A stretch of 64,000 nt of DNA from JAMZMI01 sp964353015 (GCA_964353015.1 CAYGUA010000001.1:186001-250000); one strand, 5' to 3'. Shown: positions 26,580 through 36,446, counted from the stretch's first letter. Notes: a model not told the origin generated them from the letters alone. Program-made: numbers and translations.

Positions 26580-26697
26580 TTTGAATTGGTGAATTCTATG
26601 AAATAATAAGACTCTAATTTATGGCGTTTGTTTGAGATTAATTTGAATTAATCGATGAGTGAACAATTTTAAGACTTAAAGTGTCGAAATCAATCGT

Positions 26698-27675
26698 ATG
26701 AATATTTTACCCAAAATTATTTTTATTCTATTCATCATTTTTCAATTTGAAATCTCCGCTCAGATAGACCAATCTGCTGTGGATGATTTTGCGAGAAATT
26801 ATGCCTATAAACATAAAGTTTCTCTAAGTGATATTGAAGCTATTTTGACTCAGGCAGAGTACCAACCTACCATCATTGAGAAGATGGAAAAACCGGCAGA
26901 AAAAAGTATGACCTGGACTCGATACCGCAATATTTTTCTAACCAACGAAAGGATAAAGGCAGGTGTGGAATTTTGGCAAGAAAATGAAAATACGCTTAAA
27001 GAAGTCAGTTTTGAGTCTGGTGTACCCGAAGAAATTATAGTTGGTATACTCGGTGTAGAAACCTTTTTTGGTCAAAGAAAAGGAAGCTACAAAGTACTTG
27101 ATGCGCTTTATACCCTAGCCTTTGGCTATCCAAAACGTTCTAAATTTTTCACTTCGGAATTGGAAAAATTCATTGAATTAACTCAAAAGGAAAACCTCGA
27201 TATTGCCAGTGTAAAAGGATCCTACGCAGGAGCCATCGGCTATTGTCAATTCATGCCAAGTAGCTATTTGGCTTATGCCAAAAGTTATGATGATGGAGGA
27301 AGCAAGGACTTGGTCAACTCAGTAGATGATGCAATTGCGAGTGTGGCTAATTATCTGGAGGTGCATAAGTGGAGTAATGGCGAACCAGTTGTTCAAAAGG
27401 CGATTAATTCTTCTGAAATATCCATTGAAAAGCAGTCATTAAAACCTAGCCATAAATTGAGTCATTATGAGAATCTTGGTTTTCAAATGGAAAACAATCA
27501 ATCAACAACCGAATCTGTGACTTTGATAGAATTGGAACTAGATGAAGGAAAGGAATATTGGTTTGGTTACAACAACTTTTATGTAATCACACGCTACAAC
27601 CACAGTCCGATGTATGCGCTGGCTGTTTATCAGTTGGGTCAGGCAATGAAATCGATGAAACTGGAAACGGAATAG
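26698..27675 (+). CDS. mltB: MltB-type lytic murein transglycosylase
   Basis: 325 residues. Signal peptide (MNILPKIIFILFIIFQFEISAQ). The catalytic Glu121 is in GILGVETFFG; the other family motifs are SYAGAIGYCQFMPSS and DAIASVANYL. It cleaves peptidoglycan glycan strands to 1,6-anhydro products in the periplasm. No lipobox was seen, unlike E. coli MltB, so it may be soluble. The gene is convergent with the TonB-receptor gene. Confidence 0.92.
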   Translation: MNILPKIIFILFIIFQFEISAQIDQSAVDDFARNYAYKHKVSLSDIEAILTQAEYQPTIIEKMEKPAEKSMTWTRYRNIFLTNERIKAGVEFWQENENTLKEVSFESGVPEEIIVGILGVETFFGQRKGSYKVLDALYTLAFGYPKRSKFFTSELEKFIELTQKENLDIASVKGSYAGAIGYCQFMPSSYLAYAKSYDDGGSKDLVNSVDDAIASVANYLEVHKWSNGEPVVQKAINSSEISIEKQSLKPSHKLSHYENLGFQMENNQSTTESVTLIELELDEGKEYWFGYNNFYVITRYNHSPMYALAVYQLGQAMKSMKLETE

Positions 27676-27684
27676 AGATCACTT

Positions 27685-30249
27685 TCACCACTCCACCATT
27701 AACATCAGGTTTGGAGCAAAACCAATCGCGTTGCGATCGACAAGCAAAACCGAAGGCTCAGCTGCTCTTGTAACCTGATCTGTCAAATTTGTTTGGTTAT
27801 ATGTATTGAGTATCGATAGTCCAAATGTTGTTTGATATGGTCTTCCCTCTTTTTTAGGTAATTTATAAGAGGCTGAGATATCCAGGGTATGCACGTTTTT
27901 AAACCGATGCGGATAACCGTTGAATGGGCTTTTTATTGGGGGTCTTCCAGGAGTTTTTGGAATGCCGGCGGACATTTGATCAAACGAAGTTTTAGCTACC
28001 AAAAATTCAGGACTTTGAGCATATAATCCTGATGCGTATCGCCAGTTTCCACTCAAACTAAAATTTCCTTTATTTAAAGTCCCACCAATAAAAAAAACAT
28101 GTGGCTGATCGTATTTTGAATGATACCTCACATTTTTTAAAGAATCAAAACTGAGGAAAATATGGCTAAAGGTATAACCCATCCATACATCCGCATTTTC
28201 AAATATTTTCTTTTTTGCAAAAAGATCCACACCATAAGTTTGTTGATCGGCATTGTCAAAAACAAAACCATTCTCTGGTCTTTTTTCAACCGAATAAGTC
28301 ATATTATTTGCGGTTTTATTGTAAAATTCAACATCAAAAACCAGTGTTCCCATGGACAATAAAAATCCCAACATACTTTGAGATCCTTTTATAAAATCTA
28401 TCTTATCATCTGCCAATAACCATAGTTCATTGTCGAAACCAGATCCGCTGAATTCAAGATATTTAACCTGACTAAGATATTGACGATATAAACCGAAAGA
28501 ACCTTTGATCATGAATTGATTATGGAAGTCATAACTAAAGTAGGTACGTGGTAAAATAGCTAAATCTTGTTTTCTAGTGTAATAAGTACCCCTTACTCCA
28601 ATTCCTAATGACAGTCGCTCAATACTATTAACTAACATACTGAAGTATGGCGAAAGGCTATATGAATCAGTTAAGCCCTGATTTGAAACTGGAAAAGCTG
28701 GCTGATTAGCAGGACTGTTAATCCCTCTAAAAAGGAAATCAATTTTTTGATAATTCAAGGAAAAGCCACTTGTGAACAATATTGATTGCATTGAACCAAA
28801 TTCAAATTCTTGATTCACACTCAGGTCGGTTAAATTTTCTAGTGATTTGACTTGGGAATTCCTTCCCTGTTTAAAAAATACATTGTAGTCAGAATAAGTG
28901 AATGAGCTTCTAGAAGCAACATTTTTACTGACTATCGTAATTAGATTGGCATTAAAACCAATATTTCGAAAGCCATTGACTTGCTTGTCTTTTATGCTGT
29001 CTACAGCGGTGGTATAACCTGTGAAGGTTCCTGCATATATACCCGTCATTGACAATTTTGTGTTCTTATTGATTGGTATTTCCAGTTTGGCATTGTAGTC
29101 TTCATAAAGCACCTGAAAATCAGAAGCCTCAGGATTGATTGATAAATTATCAGCAGAAGTAGCATCATACACCATATCAGATATGGCTTTTAGTTTCGGT
29201 GAGCTCAATGTCACGGGAAATGATCTTCGCCCCGCAACCGCCAATCCTATTTTATTTTTCAATAATGCCGTTTTCGCATATCCTGTAGCATAAAGTGAAT
29301 TAAGCCCTAGACCATAAGTAGATTCTTGTGTTAGTTCAGTCGCTGAATTGATCTCTACTGCTCCTCCTACTCTTCCGCCCAACCGAGGATGCATACCACT
29401 GCGATATACATTGACACTTTCTACAAGTTTAGGATTGTATGGAGAGATGGTACCAAAATAATGTCCACGGTGATAGATAGGAATATTATCATATAAAATA
29501 AGAGACTGATCGGTAGAGCTTCCACGGATAAAAAGGTTTCCTGGTCGGTTGTCTGGTGTACTTACTCCTGGTAGTAAGGCAAGGGAGGCAAAAATATCTC
29601 CATCAGTTTCTCCCGGCAATGATGGTAAATCAGCTACTTTAATGGAAATCCTTTGATCTATTGGATCAAGGCTGATTCCTTCTGTGAGATAATCCTCTAT
29701 GACGAGATCTTCCAAATAGACAGTAGCCGGTGTAAGTTGTAATGATAATTTCTCTGTATTTAAAATTTGATTCAAGGTGATAGGATGTCGTTTATACCCT
29801 AGCGCATAAACCTCGATTTTATCATCAATACGTGGTTTATAATCAAATGTGAAAATCCCTTCTGCTGAACTTTTTCCTGATGATACTGGATTTCCATTGA
29901 TAATAATGGTTACAAAATGATCTGAGAGATTTTTGGTGTCAAGACTGTCTGAAAGAGTCACTTGATAACTCCTTTCTTTTAAAGCCAAAATGTAATATCC
30001 GGGCGATATTTCATCTATGGCAATCGGACTACTTCTGTTTATAAACTCTAAACCCTCAGTTATGGAAATGGCCTTATAATCGAAATCTATTTGTATAAGC
30101 TTTACCACTTCGGGATCAAAAGAAAAGCTAATACTATCAATGCTTTCGAAATGCTGTAACGCATATCCCAACGGATATAATTTGATAGGATTTTGGCCGA
30201 ATGCATTAATGCAACAAAAAAGCATCAATGCAACAATTGATTTTCGCAT
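27685..30249 (-). CDS. TonB-dependent receptor of the FecA/ECF-regulated type
   Basis: About 854 residues. Signal peptide MRKSIVALMLFCCINAFGQ (ATG at 30249; the longer frame overlaps the upstream FecR stop). An N-terminal STN-like signalling domain (about 20-80) is followed by a carboxypeptidase-regulatory-like segment (ITIIINGNPVSSGKSSAEGIFTFDY) and then a TonB plug (LPSLPGETDGDIFASLALLPGVSTPDNRPGNLFIRGSSTDQ). The rest is a 22-strand type barrel. Outer membrane. It is third in the sigma - FecR - receptor unit, so substrate binding probably signals to the sigma factor. Substrate unknown; there is no SusD partner. Confidence 0.9.
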   Translation of the reverse strand: MRKSIVALMLFCCINAFGQNPIKLYPLGYALQHFESIDSISFSFDPEVVKLIQIDFDYKAISITEGLEFINRSSPIAIDEISPGYYILALKERSYQVTLSDSLDTKNLSDHFVTIIINGNPVSSGKSSAEGIFTFDYKPRIDDKIEVYALGYKRHPITLNQILNTEKLSLQLTPATVYLEDLVIEDYLTEGISLDPIDQRISIKVADLPSLPGETDGDIFASLALLPGVSTPDNRPGNLFIRGSSTDQSLILYDNIPIYHRGHYFGTISPYNPKLVESVNVYRSGMHPRLGGRVGGAVEINSATELTQESTYGLGLNSLYATGYAKTALLKNKIGLAVAGRRSFPVTLSSPKLKAISDMVYDATSADNLSINPEASDFQVLYEDYNAKLEIPINKNTKLSMTGIYAGTFTGYTTAVDSIKDKQVNGFRNIGFNANLITIVSKNVASRSSFTYSDYNVFFKQGRNSQVKSLENLTDLSVNQEFEFGSMQSILFTSGFSLNYQKIDFLFRGINSPANQPAFPVSNQGLTDSYSLSPYFSMLVNSIERLSLGIGVRGTYYTRKQDLAILPRTYFSYDFHNQFMIKGSFGLYRQYLSQVKYLEFSGSGFDNELWLLADDKIDFIKGSQSMLGFLLSMGTLVFDVEFYNKTANNMTYSVEKRPENGFVFDNADQQTYGVDLFAKKKIFENADVWMGYTFSHIFLSFDSLKNVRYHSKYDQPHVFFIGGTLNKGNFSLSGNWRYASGLYAQSPEFLVAKTSFDQMSAGIPKTPGRPPIKSPFNGYPHRFKNVHTLDISASYKLPKKEGRPYQTTFGLSILNTYNQTNLTDQVTRAAEPSVLLVDRNAIGFAPNLMLMVEW

Positions 30250-30278
30250 AGTAGGAATCTCTGGTACCTGACTTAATA

Positions 30279-31202
30279 TCAATTTGAAAGATACAATTCA
30301 TCGCCTTCCAAGCGGTAATTGATATCCATTGGGTCAAATATAATTCTCAATGTAAGATTTAGATCATCTTTGGGAAAAGTACCTGTGTACTTACGCTTTG
30401 TGTTTATGTCTTTGTGGTGTACATGAAGTCCGTAAGTTGCTTCAAGGGTGCTAAATACCTGAAGTAAAGATGCATCTTTAAATGAATGAACATTTTGTAA
30501 CCAATCAGGCCGGCTCACATCTGGATAGACTTGTTTATTCCAATTACTATCTTCAAATAACCAACTTTCACCTGCGGAAATAACTTCCGACTTGCCCTCA
30601 ATTGTTGATTTTACTTTTCCTTCAAAACAGATCACAGCAAGATTGCTGTAAAACTCCTCCACTTCAAATCTAGTACCCAATACTTCTATTGAACCCTTAG
30701 AAAGCTTAATAGAAAATGGAGCACCCTTTTCAATTTCAAAATAACCCTTTCCGGAAAGATTAATATTTCGACTATTTTCTGACCAATCCTCAGACTTCCA
30801 GCTTAAAGTAGCACCTCCAGCAAGAAAGGCTTTAGAAAGCCCATCCGGAAGAACAATTTCCTTCACTTCTCCAGCTTGCGCTGTAAAAGTTGTTCCAGAA
30901 CCAATTGATTTAAAATAAAAAACAGAAGCCAAGATCAGAAGTGATAAAGATGCAGCCACTAACATGATTCTTTGAAAAGAGAATTTTACAACTTTAGCCT
31001 CTTTCTCAGACAAAATTATCTTCTCGTATTCTGGTAAAAAACCCTGATTGACAGGTGTCCAGGTATCAACTTCCTGAAGGATTTGTTTGTATTTAAAGAA
31101 ATCCTCTTTTGATATTTTAGACAATACTTGTTCGTCAGAAAGCTGACCATCAAGCCATTGGGAAATGAGTGTTTCGGAGTGTTCTTCGTTTGACATTGTC
31201 AT
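30279..31202 (-). CDS. FecR-type anti-sigma factor
   Basis: 307 residues: a cytosolic N-terminal region (about 1-75), one transmembrane helix (about 78-96, IMLVAASLSLLILASVFYF), a periplasmic FecR domain (about 105-205: TAQAGEVKEIVLPDGLSKAFLAGGATLSW, GKGYFEIEKGAPFSIKL, VLGTRFEVEEF), and a C-terminal secretin/STN-like DUF4974 segment (FSTLEATYGLHVHHKD). It passes the receptor signal to the ECF sigma factor encoded 45 bases upstream. Confidence 0.92.
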   Translation of the reverse strand: MTMSNEEHSETLISQWLDGQLSDEQVLSKISKEDFFKYKQILQEVDTWTPVNQGFLPEYEKIILSEKEAKVVKFSFQRIMLVAASLSLLILASVFYFKSIGSGTTFTAQAGEVKEIVLPDGLSKAFLAGGATLSWKSEDWSENSRNINLSGKGYFEIEKGAPFSIKLSKGSIEVLGTRFEVEEFYSNLAVICFEGKVKSTIEGKSEVISAGESWLFEDSNWNKQVYPDVSRPDWLQNVHSFKDASLLQVFSTLEATYGLHVHHKDINTKRKYTGTFPKDDLNLTLRIIFDPMDINYRLEGDELYLSN

Positions 31203-31247
31203 TGTCTTATTGAAATTGAAACGGGTAAGTAATCAGAAACCCTACTT

Positions 31248-31781
31248 TCACAACTTATAATTTTCGTCCTCATCCAAGGAGGATTTCAGACTTTTAAGCG
31301 CATTGCTCACATGCTTTTCTACTGTCTTGATATTGATGTCAAGTGATATTGCTATTTCCTTATAAGACATCTTATCTATGCGACTTAGAAGAAAAGCAGC
31401 GCGTTGTTTTTCAGAAAGCGTCGAAATGCATCTCTCCAATTTTGCTTTAAACTCTGTCTCACGATACATAAATTCAGGGTTGAATTCCATTCTTGCACTT
31501 TTGGTATCCGAGCGCTTTTCAAATTTCAAAACAACCTTTTGGTGGTCCACTTCATCGAGGAAAATCCGGTTTGCTGTGGTAAAAAGATAACTTTTCGACT
31601 TTTCGAAAATCACTTTTGTACAATTGATCCAAAGCTTGGTGAATGCCTCCTGAGCAAAGTCACATGCCTTCTCCAAATCACCAAGTTTGTAATAGAGAAA
31701 ATTTCTAAGAGGCTTTACATTGGCTTCATAGATCTCCTGAAAAACTTTTTCCTGACAAACAGATGGTTGGTTCTCGCTCAA
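31248..31781 (-). CDS. ECF RNA polymerase sigma-70 factor
   Basis: 177 residues with regions sigma2 (YKLGDLEKACDFAQEAFTKLWI, about 30-52) and sigma4 (ISTLSEKQRAAFLLSRIDKMSYKEIAISLDINIKTVEKHVSNAL, about 115-160). It is of the FecI-like Bacteroidota type, paired with FecR and a TonB receptor in the same direction. It likely transcribes this unit and perhaps others. Confidence 0.94.
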   Translation of the reverse strand: MSENQPSVCQEKVFQEIYEANVKPLRNFLYYKLGDLEKACDFAQEAFTKLWINCTKVIFEKSKSYLFTTANRIFLDEVDHQKVVLKFEKRSDTKSARMEFNPEFMYRETEFKAKLERCISTLSEKQRAAFLLSRIDKMSYKEIAISLDINIKTVEKHVSNALKSLKSSLDEDENYKL

Positions 31782-31812
31782 TGGCTGTTTTTTATGCGAT
31801 TAAAATCAAATT

Positions 31813-31820
31813 CAAATATA
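31813..31820 (-). promoter_or_regulatory. -7 promoter box of the sigma/FecR/TonB unit
   Basis: TATATTTG on the minus strand is a perfect TAnnTTTG match about 32 bases before the sigma-factor start. An inverted repeat, CTCAATTG (31852-31859) with CAATTGAG (31874-31881), lies just upstream and could be an activator site. No TTTG was found at -33. Confidence 0.45.
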
Positions 31821-31933
31821 ACAAGCGAATATTTCCTTTCTCTGTTACTGACTCAATTGTATTTGACTAATTGCAATTGAGCGATTTAAACGCCATATTT
31901 TTCTCTCGAATTTTTATTGACAATCCAAAATGC

Positions 31934-33010
31934 TTAGTTCAATGGTCTACCGCGCCACCATGTGGCAAGTGATGATCCAGTGATATTCATTAAAGGTCCA
32001 AAAACGGCAGGAGCCAATCCCATACTTGCAACTTTGCCCATTTGCAAAGCAATACCAGAAGCCAATCCGGAATTTTGCATACCCACTTCTATGGCGATAG
32101 TTCGACTTGATTTTTTATCCATGCCCAACAACCTGCTTAGAAAATAACCCATGGTATAACCGAGACAATTATGAATCAGAACGATGATTATCAATAGTAA
32201 TCCAATGTCCATAAGTGAATCACGTCCTGCGGCTGTTATGACAGTAATGATTATGGCTATTCCGGCCATGGATACTTTTGGTAATGCACGGTCAAGCCTA
32301 GGGAATTTGCCATGTGCAAAATGATTAAAAACAAGCCCTGCTCCTATGGGCAGCAATACGATTTGAGATATACTGATCAACATGGCCGTAAAATCAATTG
32401 GCACAAGCTGATCTGCCAGAAGCTTCATCAAAAAGGGTGTCATAATCGGGGCTACAATAGTCGCTACAGCAGTCAAGGTAAGAGACAGTGCGAGATTGGC
32501 ACCAGAAATAAATGACATAACATTTGATGCCAATCCACTTGGAGAGCAACCTACTAAAATCACTCCAGCAGCAATTTCCGGTGGCAAATCAGTCACATAA
32601 ACCAATCCAAATCCTACTAAAGGCATGATGGTGAATTGGCATAATAAACCAATCAAGACACCCTTGGGCATTTTGATCACATTTACAAAATCTTTGAAAC
32701 TCATGGCTGTGCCCATTCCAAACATGATGACGATCAACAAAGGAATAATGAGCTCTTTGAATTCAAAATCACCAAAGCCAATGAAATATTCAGGAAATGA
32801 AAGAGATGCGGTAACTGCCGCAAAAATTATCAGGGTGAAAGAAAAACCTTGTAAATGATCAATAAAATTTATCGCATAGGCCAACAAGGCAAATGTGAAT
32901 ATGAATGTGATTTTACAAGCTAAGGTTTGATTCAAAAGCCAAAAAATAAGCGCACTGGCAAATGACAATACACAAATCCAAAGCAACCAACTAACTCTCC
33001 GCTTTATCAT
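31934..33010 (-). CDS. bile acid:sodium symporter (BASS) family transporter
   Basis: 358 residues with about 10 hydrophobic helices. The second half carries the family-defining conserved elements: GVILVGCSPSGLASNVMSFISGANLALS and EVGMQNSGLASGIALQMG, the two crossed-helix Na/substrate regions. Inner membrane. The N-terminal extension (about 60 residues with two extra helices) is longer than the minimal family fold. The substrate is unknown; BASS members carry organic anions or keto acids with sodium. Confidence 0.92.
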   Translation of the reverse strand: MIKRRVSWLLWICVLSFASALIFWLLNQTLACKITFIFTFALLAYAINFIDHLQGFSFTLIIFAAVTASLSFPEYFIGFGDFEFKELIIPLLIVIMFGMGTAMSFKDFVNVIKMPKGVLIGLLCQFTIMPLVGFGLVYVTDLPPEIAAGVILVGCSPSGLASNVMSFISGANLALSLTLTAVATIVAPIMTPFLMKLLADQLVPIDFTAMLISISQIVLLPIGAGLVFNHFAHGKFPRLDRALPKVSMAGIAIIITVITAAGRDSLMDIGLLLIIIVLIHNCLGYTMGYFLSRLLGMDKKSSRTIAIEVGMQNSGLASGIALQMGKVASMGLAPAVFGPLMNITGSSLATWWRGRPLN

Positions 33011-33021
33011 TTAAGACCTTA

Positions 33022-33465
33022 TTACCTGATGAGATTCTTGACATCCTGTTCGAAGGATAACGCCAATTCTTTATGTCGAAAGGTATTTAGAAGGATAGAT
33101 GATTTGTCATCCATTATCAAATAAATATTGAGTTCTCGCAGACCATATTTCTTGATCACCACCTTGTCAACTGATTTCAGTTTTATGATTTTCTCGGAGA
33201 TTCTTAGGGTAAAAAAAGACCTGTAAAAACTGAGTTTGTCTTTTTCCTCTCTTTCCAATATTTGTAAAAAGAATGTGGATCGCTTGATCAAAACTAAAAA
33301 AAGCAGATAAACGATCACCACAGTTATTATCGAGCCCATCGTGCTGAATCCCTGATTTTTCAGCACCTGAGTGATGAAAATGCATGAAATACCAACCAAG
33401 ATGGTCATGAGCGACATCCTTCGAGAATGTGATCGGGTGTTGAGTGGAATAGATTTACGATTCAC
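33022..33465 (-). CDS. small membrane protein of unknown function
   Basis: 147 residues starting at a GTG nine bases after the DUF1080 gene stop; an internal ATG at 33417 is the alternative start. Two hydrophobic helices (about 18-35 and 44-62) precede a PH-like soluble tail (SFFTLRISEKIIKLKSVDKVVIKKYGLRELNIYLIMDDKSSILLNTFRHKELALSFEQDV), similar in layout to bacterial PH/YdbT-type small membrane proteins. It sits in a run with the BASS transporter gene (11 bases away). Function not recognised. Confidence 0.65.
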   Translation of the reverse strand: MNRKSIPLNTRSHSRRMSLMTILVGISCIFITQVLKNQGFSTMGSIITVVIVYLLFLVLIKRSTFFLQILEREEKDKLSFYRSFFTLRISEKIIKLKSVDKVVIKKYGLRELNIYLIMDDKSSILLNTFRHKELALSFEQDVKNLIR

Positions 33466-33473
33466 TTTTTTTT

Positions 33474-34283
33474 TTACAATTCTCTAACCCAAATGTTTCT
33501 GAAACGCATTTTATCACCATGATCCTGAATGACTAGTGGCAATTTCTCTGGATGTTTGATGTAATATGGTGTGCCTCGATAACATGTAGGGCCTAGCAAC
33601 TCCACATTGTTTTGTACCAAAACGCCATTGTGAAAAACTGTAACTCTCGCAGGACTCAACATGGTGCCTTTTTCAGAAAACTTTGGTGCCATAAACACAA
33701 TATCATAAACCTGCCATTGCTCGGGTGGTCTTGAAGCATTCACAAGTGGGATAACCTGCTTGTAAACAGAAGCGGCCTGACCGTTACTATAAGTTTCGTT
33801 TTTATAGGAATTCAATACTTGCACTTCGTATATGCCCATAAAAATAATCCCACTATTTCCGCCTCCTTGACCTTTTTTGTCGGCAGGCATGATTGGGGCA
33901 GTCCATTCGACATGAAGTTGAATATCTCCAAAGGACGTTTTAGTCGCAATTGATCCTGAGCCCGGAAAAACCTCTAATTCACCATTTTTTAATGTCCATT
34001 TGGCTTCCTCTCCTTTGTAGTTGGTTTGGATTTTTGGAATCATCACTTCAAATCCCTCCATATCTTGTGGTGATCCAAACTGTGCCATCTGAAATTGATC
34101 CAAATTCTTCCCATCGAACAAAACAATTGCATCTGAGGGAGCTGAAGTACCAAAACCAGGTGTCACCAACGGAACGTCAACGAAAAGTTCAGTAACAGTA
34201 GGGTCTTTTTGTGAAACAGGGAAATCCTGTGAACTTGCCGCGAAAAACAGCATCATTGAAGTTAGGGCTAGAATTATTTTCAT
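33474..34283 (-). CDS. secreted DUF1080 (3-keto-disaccharide hydrolase-like) protein
   Basis: 269 residues. Signal peptide (MKIILALTSMMLFFAASSQ). DUF1080 laminin-G-like fold: VLFDGKNLDQF, WTLKNGELEVFPGSGSIATKTSFGDIQLHVEW, GNSGIIFMGIYEVQVLNSY, QWQVYDIVFMAPKF, VTVFHNGVLVQNNVEL, and a C-terminal IQDHGDKMRFRNIWVREL. Members of this domain are linked to 3-ketoglycoside hydrolysis and glycan breakdown. Periplasmic or surface. Confidence 0.9.
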   Translation of the reverse strand: MKIILALTSMMLFFAASSQDFPVSQKDPTVTELFVDVPLVTPGFGTSAPSDAIVLFDGKNLDQFQMAQFGSPQDMEGFEVMIPKIQTNYKGEEAKWTLKNGELEVFPGSGSIATKTSFGDIQLHVEWTAPIMPADKKGQGGGNSGIIFMGIYEVQVLNSYKNETYSNGQAASVYKQVIPLVNASRPPEQWQVYDIVFMAPKFSEKGTMLSPARVTVFHNGVLVQNNVELLGPTCYRGTPYYIKHPEKLPLVIQDHGDKMRFRNIWVREL

Positions 34284-34378
34284 CTTTTGGGTTTAGTTGA
34301 AAGGCTAAAGCTATTGAAATAAAATAAGAGCGAGCAACTGTCAAATTCCAAATTTTGAATATCGGGGAATAAAAATGT

Positions 34379-34411
34379 ATAAAAAAAGCCATCACAACGA
34401 ATCATGATGGC
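34379..34411 (-). terminator. intrinsic terminator of sucC
   Basis: Minus strand: GCCATCA (34411-34405) pairs with TGATGGC (34394-34388), followed by TTTTTTT. It begins 24 bases after the sucC stop codon. Confidence 0.85.
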
Positions 34412-34434
34412 TACAATATTATGATGCAGATATT

Positions 34435-35646
34435 TTATGCCAAAACGGCCTTAACTTTCTCTGCTGCATCTTTTAATACAATTGCAGATGTTACTTTCAA
34501 ACCTGATTCTTCGATGATTTTCGCGCCTTCTTCAGCATTTGTTCCCTGAAGTCTCACGATGATTGGCACTCTAATCTCGCCAATGTTTTTATAAGCTTCT
34601 ACTACCCCACTTGCAACTCTATCACAACGAACGATACCTCCGAAGATATTGATCAAGATAGCTTTAACATTAGGATCTTTAAGGATAATTCTGAAACCAG
34701 CCTCAACAGTTTGTGCATTTGCCCCACCCCCAACATCAAGGAAGTTGGCAGGTTCACCACCAGATAATTTAATAATATCCATAGTAGCCATAGCTAGTCC
34801 AGCGCCATTTACCATGCAGCCTACATTGCCATCAAGCTTCACGTAATTCAGCCCATTTTGACCGGCTTCAACTTCCAAAGGATCTTCCTCACTCAAGTCT
34901 CTTAGTTCGGCCAAATCCTTGTGTCTATATAATGCATTGTCATCCAGATTTACTTTAGCATCTACAGCTAAGATTTTGTCGTCAGATGTTTTCAATACTG
35001 GGTTGATCTCAAATTGTGATGAGTCAGTTGCCAGATAAGCTTTGTACAATGAATAAATGAACTTCACCATTCCTTTGAATGCTTCCCCTTCTAAACCCAA
35101 TGCAAAAGCCACTTTTCTTGCCTGAAAACCTTGCAATCCTATTGCCGGATCGATCCATTCTTTGATGATTTTTTCAGGAGATTCCTCTGCTACGGTTTCT
35201 ATATCCATACCTCCTTCTGTTGAAGCCATGATCACATTGCAACCTTTGGCTCTATCCAAAAGAATGGAAAGATAATATTCCTTAGGCTCTGAAGCACCTG
35301 GATAGTACACATCCTGAGCCACCAAAACTTTACCTACTTTCTTGCCCTCTGGTCCTGTTTGGTGCGTCACCAACGTGCCACCAAGGATACCTTTTGCTTT
35401 TGCAGAAACTTCATCCAAACTTTTGGCCAAAACAACTCCATTTGAGCCTGTTTCTTTCACCTTTCCTTTACCTCTACCTCCGGCATGAATTTGTGCCTTT
35501 ATTACGTACCAGGTAGTTCCTGTTTCTCTGTTAAGTTCTTTCGCAGCTTCCAATGCCTTTTCAGGGGTGTCGGCTACAATTCCTTCCTGGATGGTCACAC
35601 CATATCCTTTCAGGATCTGCTTGGCTTGATATTCGTGGATATTCAT
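34435..35646 (-). CDS. sucC: succinyl-CoA synthetase beta subunit
   Basis: 403 residues; ATG at 35646 (MNIHEYQAKQILKGYGV), the family start. ATP-grasp domain with AQIHAGGRGKGKVKETGSNGV, then the CoA-ligase domain with FLDVGGGANAQTVEAGFRIIL and INIFGGIVRCD (power-helix region). TCA-cycle conversion of succinyl-CoA and NDP to succinate and NTP. The alpha subunit gene (sucD) is not adjacent in this window, unlike the common sucCD operon. Monocistronic here, ended by a terminator. Confidence 0.97.
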   Translation of the reverse strand: MNIHEYQAKQILKGYGVTIQEGIVADTPEKALEAAKELNRETGTTWYVIKAQIHAGGRGKGKVKETGSNGVVLAKSLDEVSAKAKGILGGTLVTHQTGPEGKKVGKVLVAQDVYYPGASEPKEYYLSILLDRAKGCNVIMASTEGGMDIETVAEESPEKIIKEWIDPAIGLQGFQARKVAFALGLEGEAFKGMVKFIYSLYKAYLATDSSQFEINPVLKTSDDKILAVDAKVNLDDNALYRHKDLAELRDLSEEDPLEVEAGQNGLNYVKLDGNVGCMVNGAGLAMATMDIIKLSGGEPANFLDVGGGANAQTVEAGFRIILKDPNVKAILINIFGGIVRCDRVASGVVEAYKNIGEIRVPIIVRLQGTNAEEGAKIIEESGLKVTSAIVLKDAAEKVKAVLA

Positions 35647-35758
35647 GAATGTCTGATTATTATTTGAGGTAAAAGGCAATGCTCATTGCCGTGTCGTTAA
35701 TTTTTCTGTTGCGAATCTACGTTATAAGGCTTGGTTTTTCAAGAATTGAATCATTTGG

Positions 35759-35788
35759 TTTGGTTAAAAAAACCTATCTCTATATTTG
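35759..35788 (+). promoter_or_regulatory. promoter of the LolD-like ATPase gene, nearly leaderless
   Basis: TTTG (35759-35762), an 18-base spacer, then TATATTTG (35781-35788). The start codon begins at 35793, 5 bases after the -7 box, so transcription should start at or next to the ATG. This also argues for the 35793 start rather than the longer frame. Confidence 0.65.
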
Positions 35789-35792
35789 CGAC

Positions 35793-36446
35793 ATGCTAAA
35801 AGCAGAAGGTATTTTCAAAGCTTATGGACACATTCCTGTATTGAAAGGAATTGAGCTTCATATCAAGCCGAATGAGATTGTGTCAGTGGTAGGCTCTTCT
35901 GGAGCTGGCAAAAGCACATTGCTCCATATTTTAGGGACTCTGGATTCACCAGATTCAGGATCATTAACTATTAATGGCACAAACGTTTTATCATTGGGAT
36001 CTCAGAAAATGGCCAATTTTAGGAACAAAGAAATTGGTTTCATCTTTCAATTTCACAATCTGCTTCCCGAGTTTTCTGCACTCGAAAATATTATGATCCC
36101 AGGCTTGATTGGCGGGCGAAATGAAGCTGAAGTTAAAGCCAGAGCCGAGGAACTATTGAAAATACTCAATATTTCCGACCGATCTGACCACAAACCTTCA
36201 GAGCTTTCCGGCGGTGAGCAACAGCGTGTTTCAGTAGCCAGAGCGCTGATTAATAGCCCTTCAATTGTTTTTGCTGATGAACCGAGTGGTAATCTGGATT
36301 CAAAAAATGCTGAGGAATTACATCATTTGTTTTTTGATTTGAGATCGAAACTGAATCAAACTTTTGTCATCGTTACACACAATGAGCATCTAGCCAATAT
36401 GGCGGATCGAAAACTTGTAATGGCAGACGGAATCATCGAAAAATGA
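35793..36446 (+). CDS. LolD/MacB-type ABC transporter ATP-binding protein
   Basis: 217 residues. Walker A GSSGAGKSTLLH, Q-loop FIFQFHNLLPEFSALEN, signature LSGGEQQRVSVARAL, Walker B SIVFADEPSGNLD, H-loop VTHNEHLA. The LPEFSALENIMIPGLI region is typical of LolD, which powers lipoprotein release from the inner membrane, or of MacB-type ATPases. The membrane subunit is not in the window. It overlaps the downstream exporter gene by 4 bases. Confidence 0.9.
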   Translation: MLKAEGIFKAYGHIPVLKGIELHIKPNEIVSVVGSSGAGKSTLLHILGTLDSPDSGSLTINGTNVLSLGSQKMANFRNKEIGFIFQFHNLLPEFSALENIMIPGLIGGRNEAEVKARAEELLKILNISDRSDHKPSELSGGEQQRVSVARALINSPSIVFADEPSGNLDSKNAEELHHLFFDLRSKLNQTFVIVTHNEHLANMADRKLVMADGIIEK

